64,000 nucleotides of DNA. It comes from Adenanthera pavonina. Lineage: Eukaryota; Streptophyta; Magnoliopsida; Fabales; Fabaceae. The notes under the pieces are model-generated. The model was given only the letters and a program-made list of their open reading frames with translations, did no database searches and was not told where the DNA came from. The stretch is from positions 9,777,501 through 9,841,500 of the forward strand of contig JAIVEN010000015.1 in NCBI GenBank assembly GCA_026686845.1. The letters run 5' to 3'. Shown one piece after another: positions 63,506-64,000 of this stretch. Each line of letters begins with the position of its first letter. Position 1 is the first letter of the stretch. The position numbers and the translations under genes are program-made.

Positions 63506-63768
63506 CTCCCTCCGGTCATATATATAAAGTGTTACTATTTATTACACAAGTATTAAAGAGATATAATTATATAATCAAATTTATAAAAAGTTAGTATAAA
63601 TTTCCAATATTATCACTACTGATTAAATACTAGAACAATTTACGAGACAAAAAAATCATTAAAGGAAGGATAAAGAAGAAAATTCAAATAAAGAAAAAAA
63701 CACAACACCTTATAAATAGAACCAATCAAATTTTCAAGATAACATCTTATAAATGGGATCGAAGAGAG
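63506..63768. mobile_element. Stowaway MITE at the LTR border
   Basis: 263 bp between TA dinucleotides. Left CTCCCTCCGGTCATATATAT, the standard Stowaway terminus; right, reversed, CTCTCTTCGATCCCATTTAT. It begins three bases after the LTR end. Confidence 0.8.
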
Positions 63769-64000
63769 TACTATATTATCATTATTATTATTATTATTAG
63801 CAGTAGTAGCAATAGTTGTTGATTATGAGCCTGTAATATTAGCTTTTTTATTGAAATATTATTGACTCCTAGCTTCTATTTTAGTTGGTTTATTATGGAT
63901 AAATTATCAAAATAAAATATTTAAAGATGGTGCTGTTAAATTTATTTGCTTCAAATATTGTGTAATTAGAGTGGATCATGTGAATTTAAATATTATGTAA

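Larger units (their letters stand above)
61172..64000. other. Intergenic region after the SET gene
   Basis: No gene was seen. The first 1.3 kb is AT-rich and contains two diverged copies of a motif around AAGGTGTTTGRTACCTTGA (about 62114 and 62229), the second with palindromic CAAGGT...ACCTTG. A hairpin, a probable solo LTR and a MITE follow, listed separately. Confidence 0.45.

Noticed and set aside
1..64000. tRNA, rRNA or other structured RNA genes
   Set aside because: Apart from the SINE-like A/B boxes, no cloverleaf or rRNA segment was recognised by eye. A covariance-model scan would be needed to exclude small ones.

Overview
The window is plant nuclear DNA, most likely from a eudicot. 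It has intron-rich genes with plant-specific orthologues, AT-rich intergenic DNA full of small DNA transposons, a Ty1/copia retrotransposon and an endogenous plant pararetrovirus. I cannot name the species. All gene models were built by reading exons, splice sites and protein-family similarity by eye.

Layout. 1-5760: the 3' part of an integrated, decayed petuvirus-like pararetrovirus (coat protein, protease, RT and RNase H, then its promoter/leader). 5762-8943: intergenic with two Stowaway-type MITEs. 8944-17088 (+): a ten-exon peroxisomal polyamine oxidase of the PAO4 type, with two leader uORFs, a GC-AG intron and a 2.6-kb solo LTR inside that intron. 17389-19046: a foldback MULE just downstream. 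20018-25994 (-): a nearly complete copia element with three in-frame stops and inverted repeats at both of its reverse-transcription priming sites. 28056-32515 (+): a seven-exon RAB5/RABF2 GTPase. 32516-38396: transposon-rich intergenic DNA, including a tandem duplication whose second unit carries a hAT element with a Stowaway nested inside it. 38397-40281 (-): a two-exon peroxisomal acyl-activating enzyme. 40432-56384: a 16-kb gene desert of MITEs, including an unusual 181-bp element built almost wholly of hairpins. 56385-56719 (+): a two-exon gene for a 60-aa membrane protein. 57881-61171 (+): a six-exon SET-domain lysine methyltransferase. 61172-64000: intergenic, with a probable solo LTR abutted by a Stowaway MITE.

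The host genes do not form a pathway. Two of them (the polyamine oxidase ending SRM and the acyl-activating enzyme ending SRL) carry peroxisomal PTS1 tails, and the RAB5 protein acts in endosomal traffic, but their proximity looks incidental. The most unusual structures are the self-complementary priming sites of the copia element, the hairpin-chain element at 47258-47438, and the insertion history at 35417-36672.
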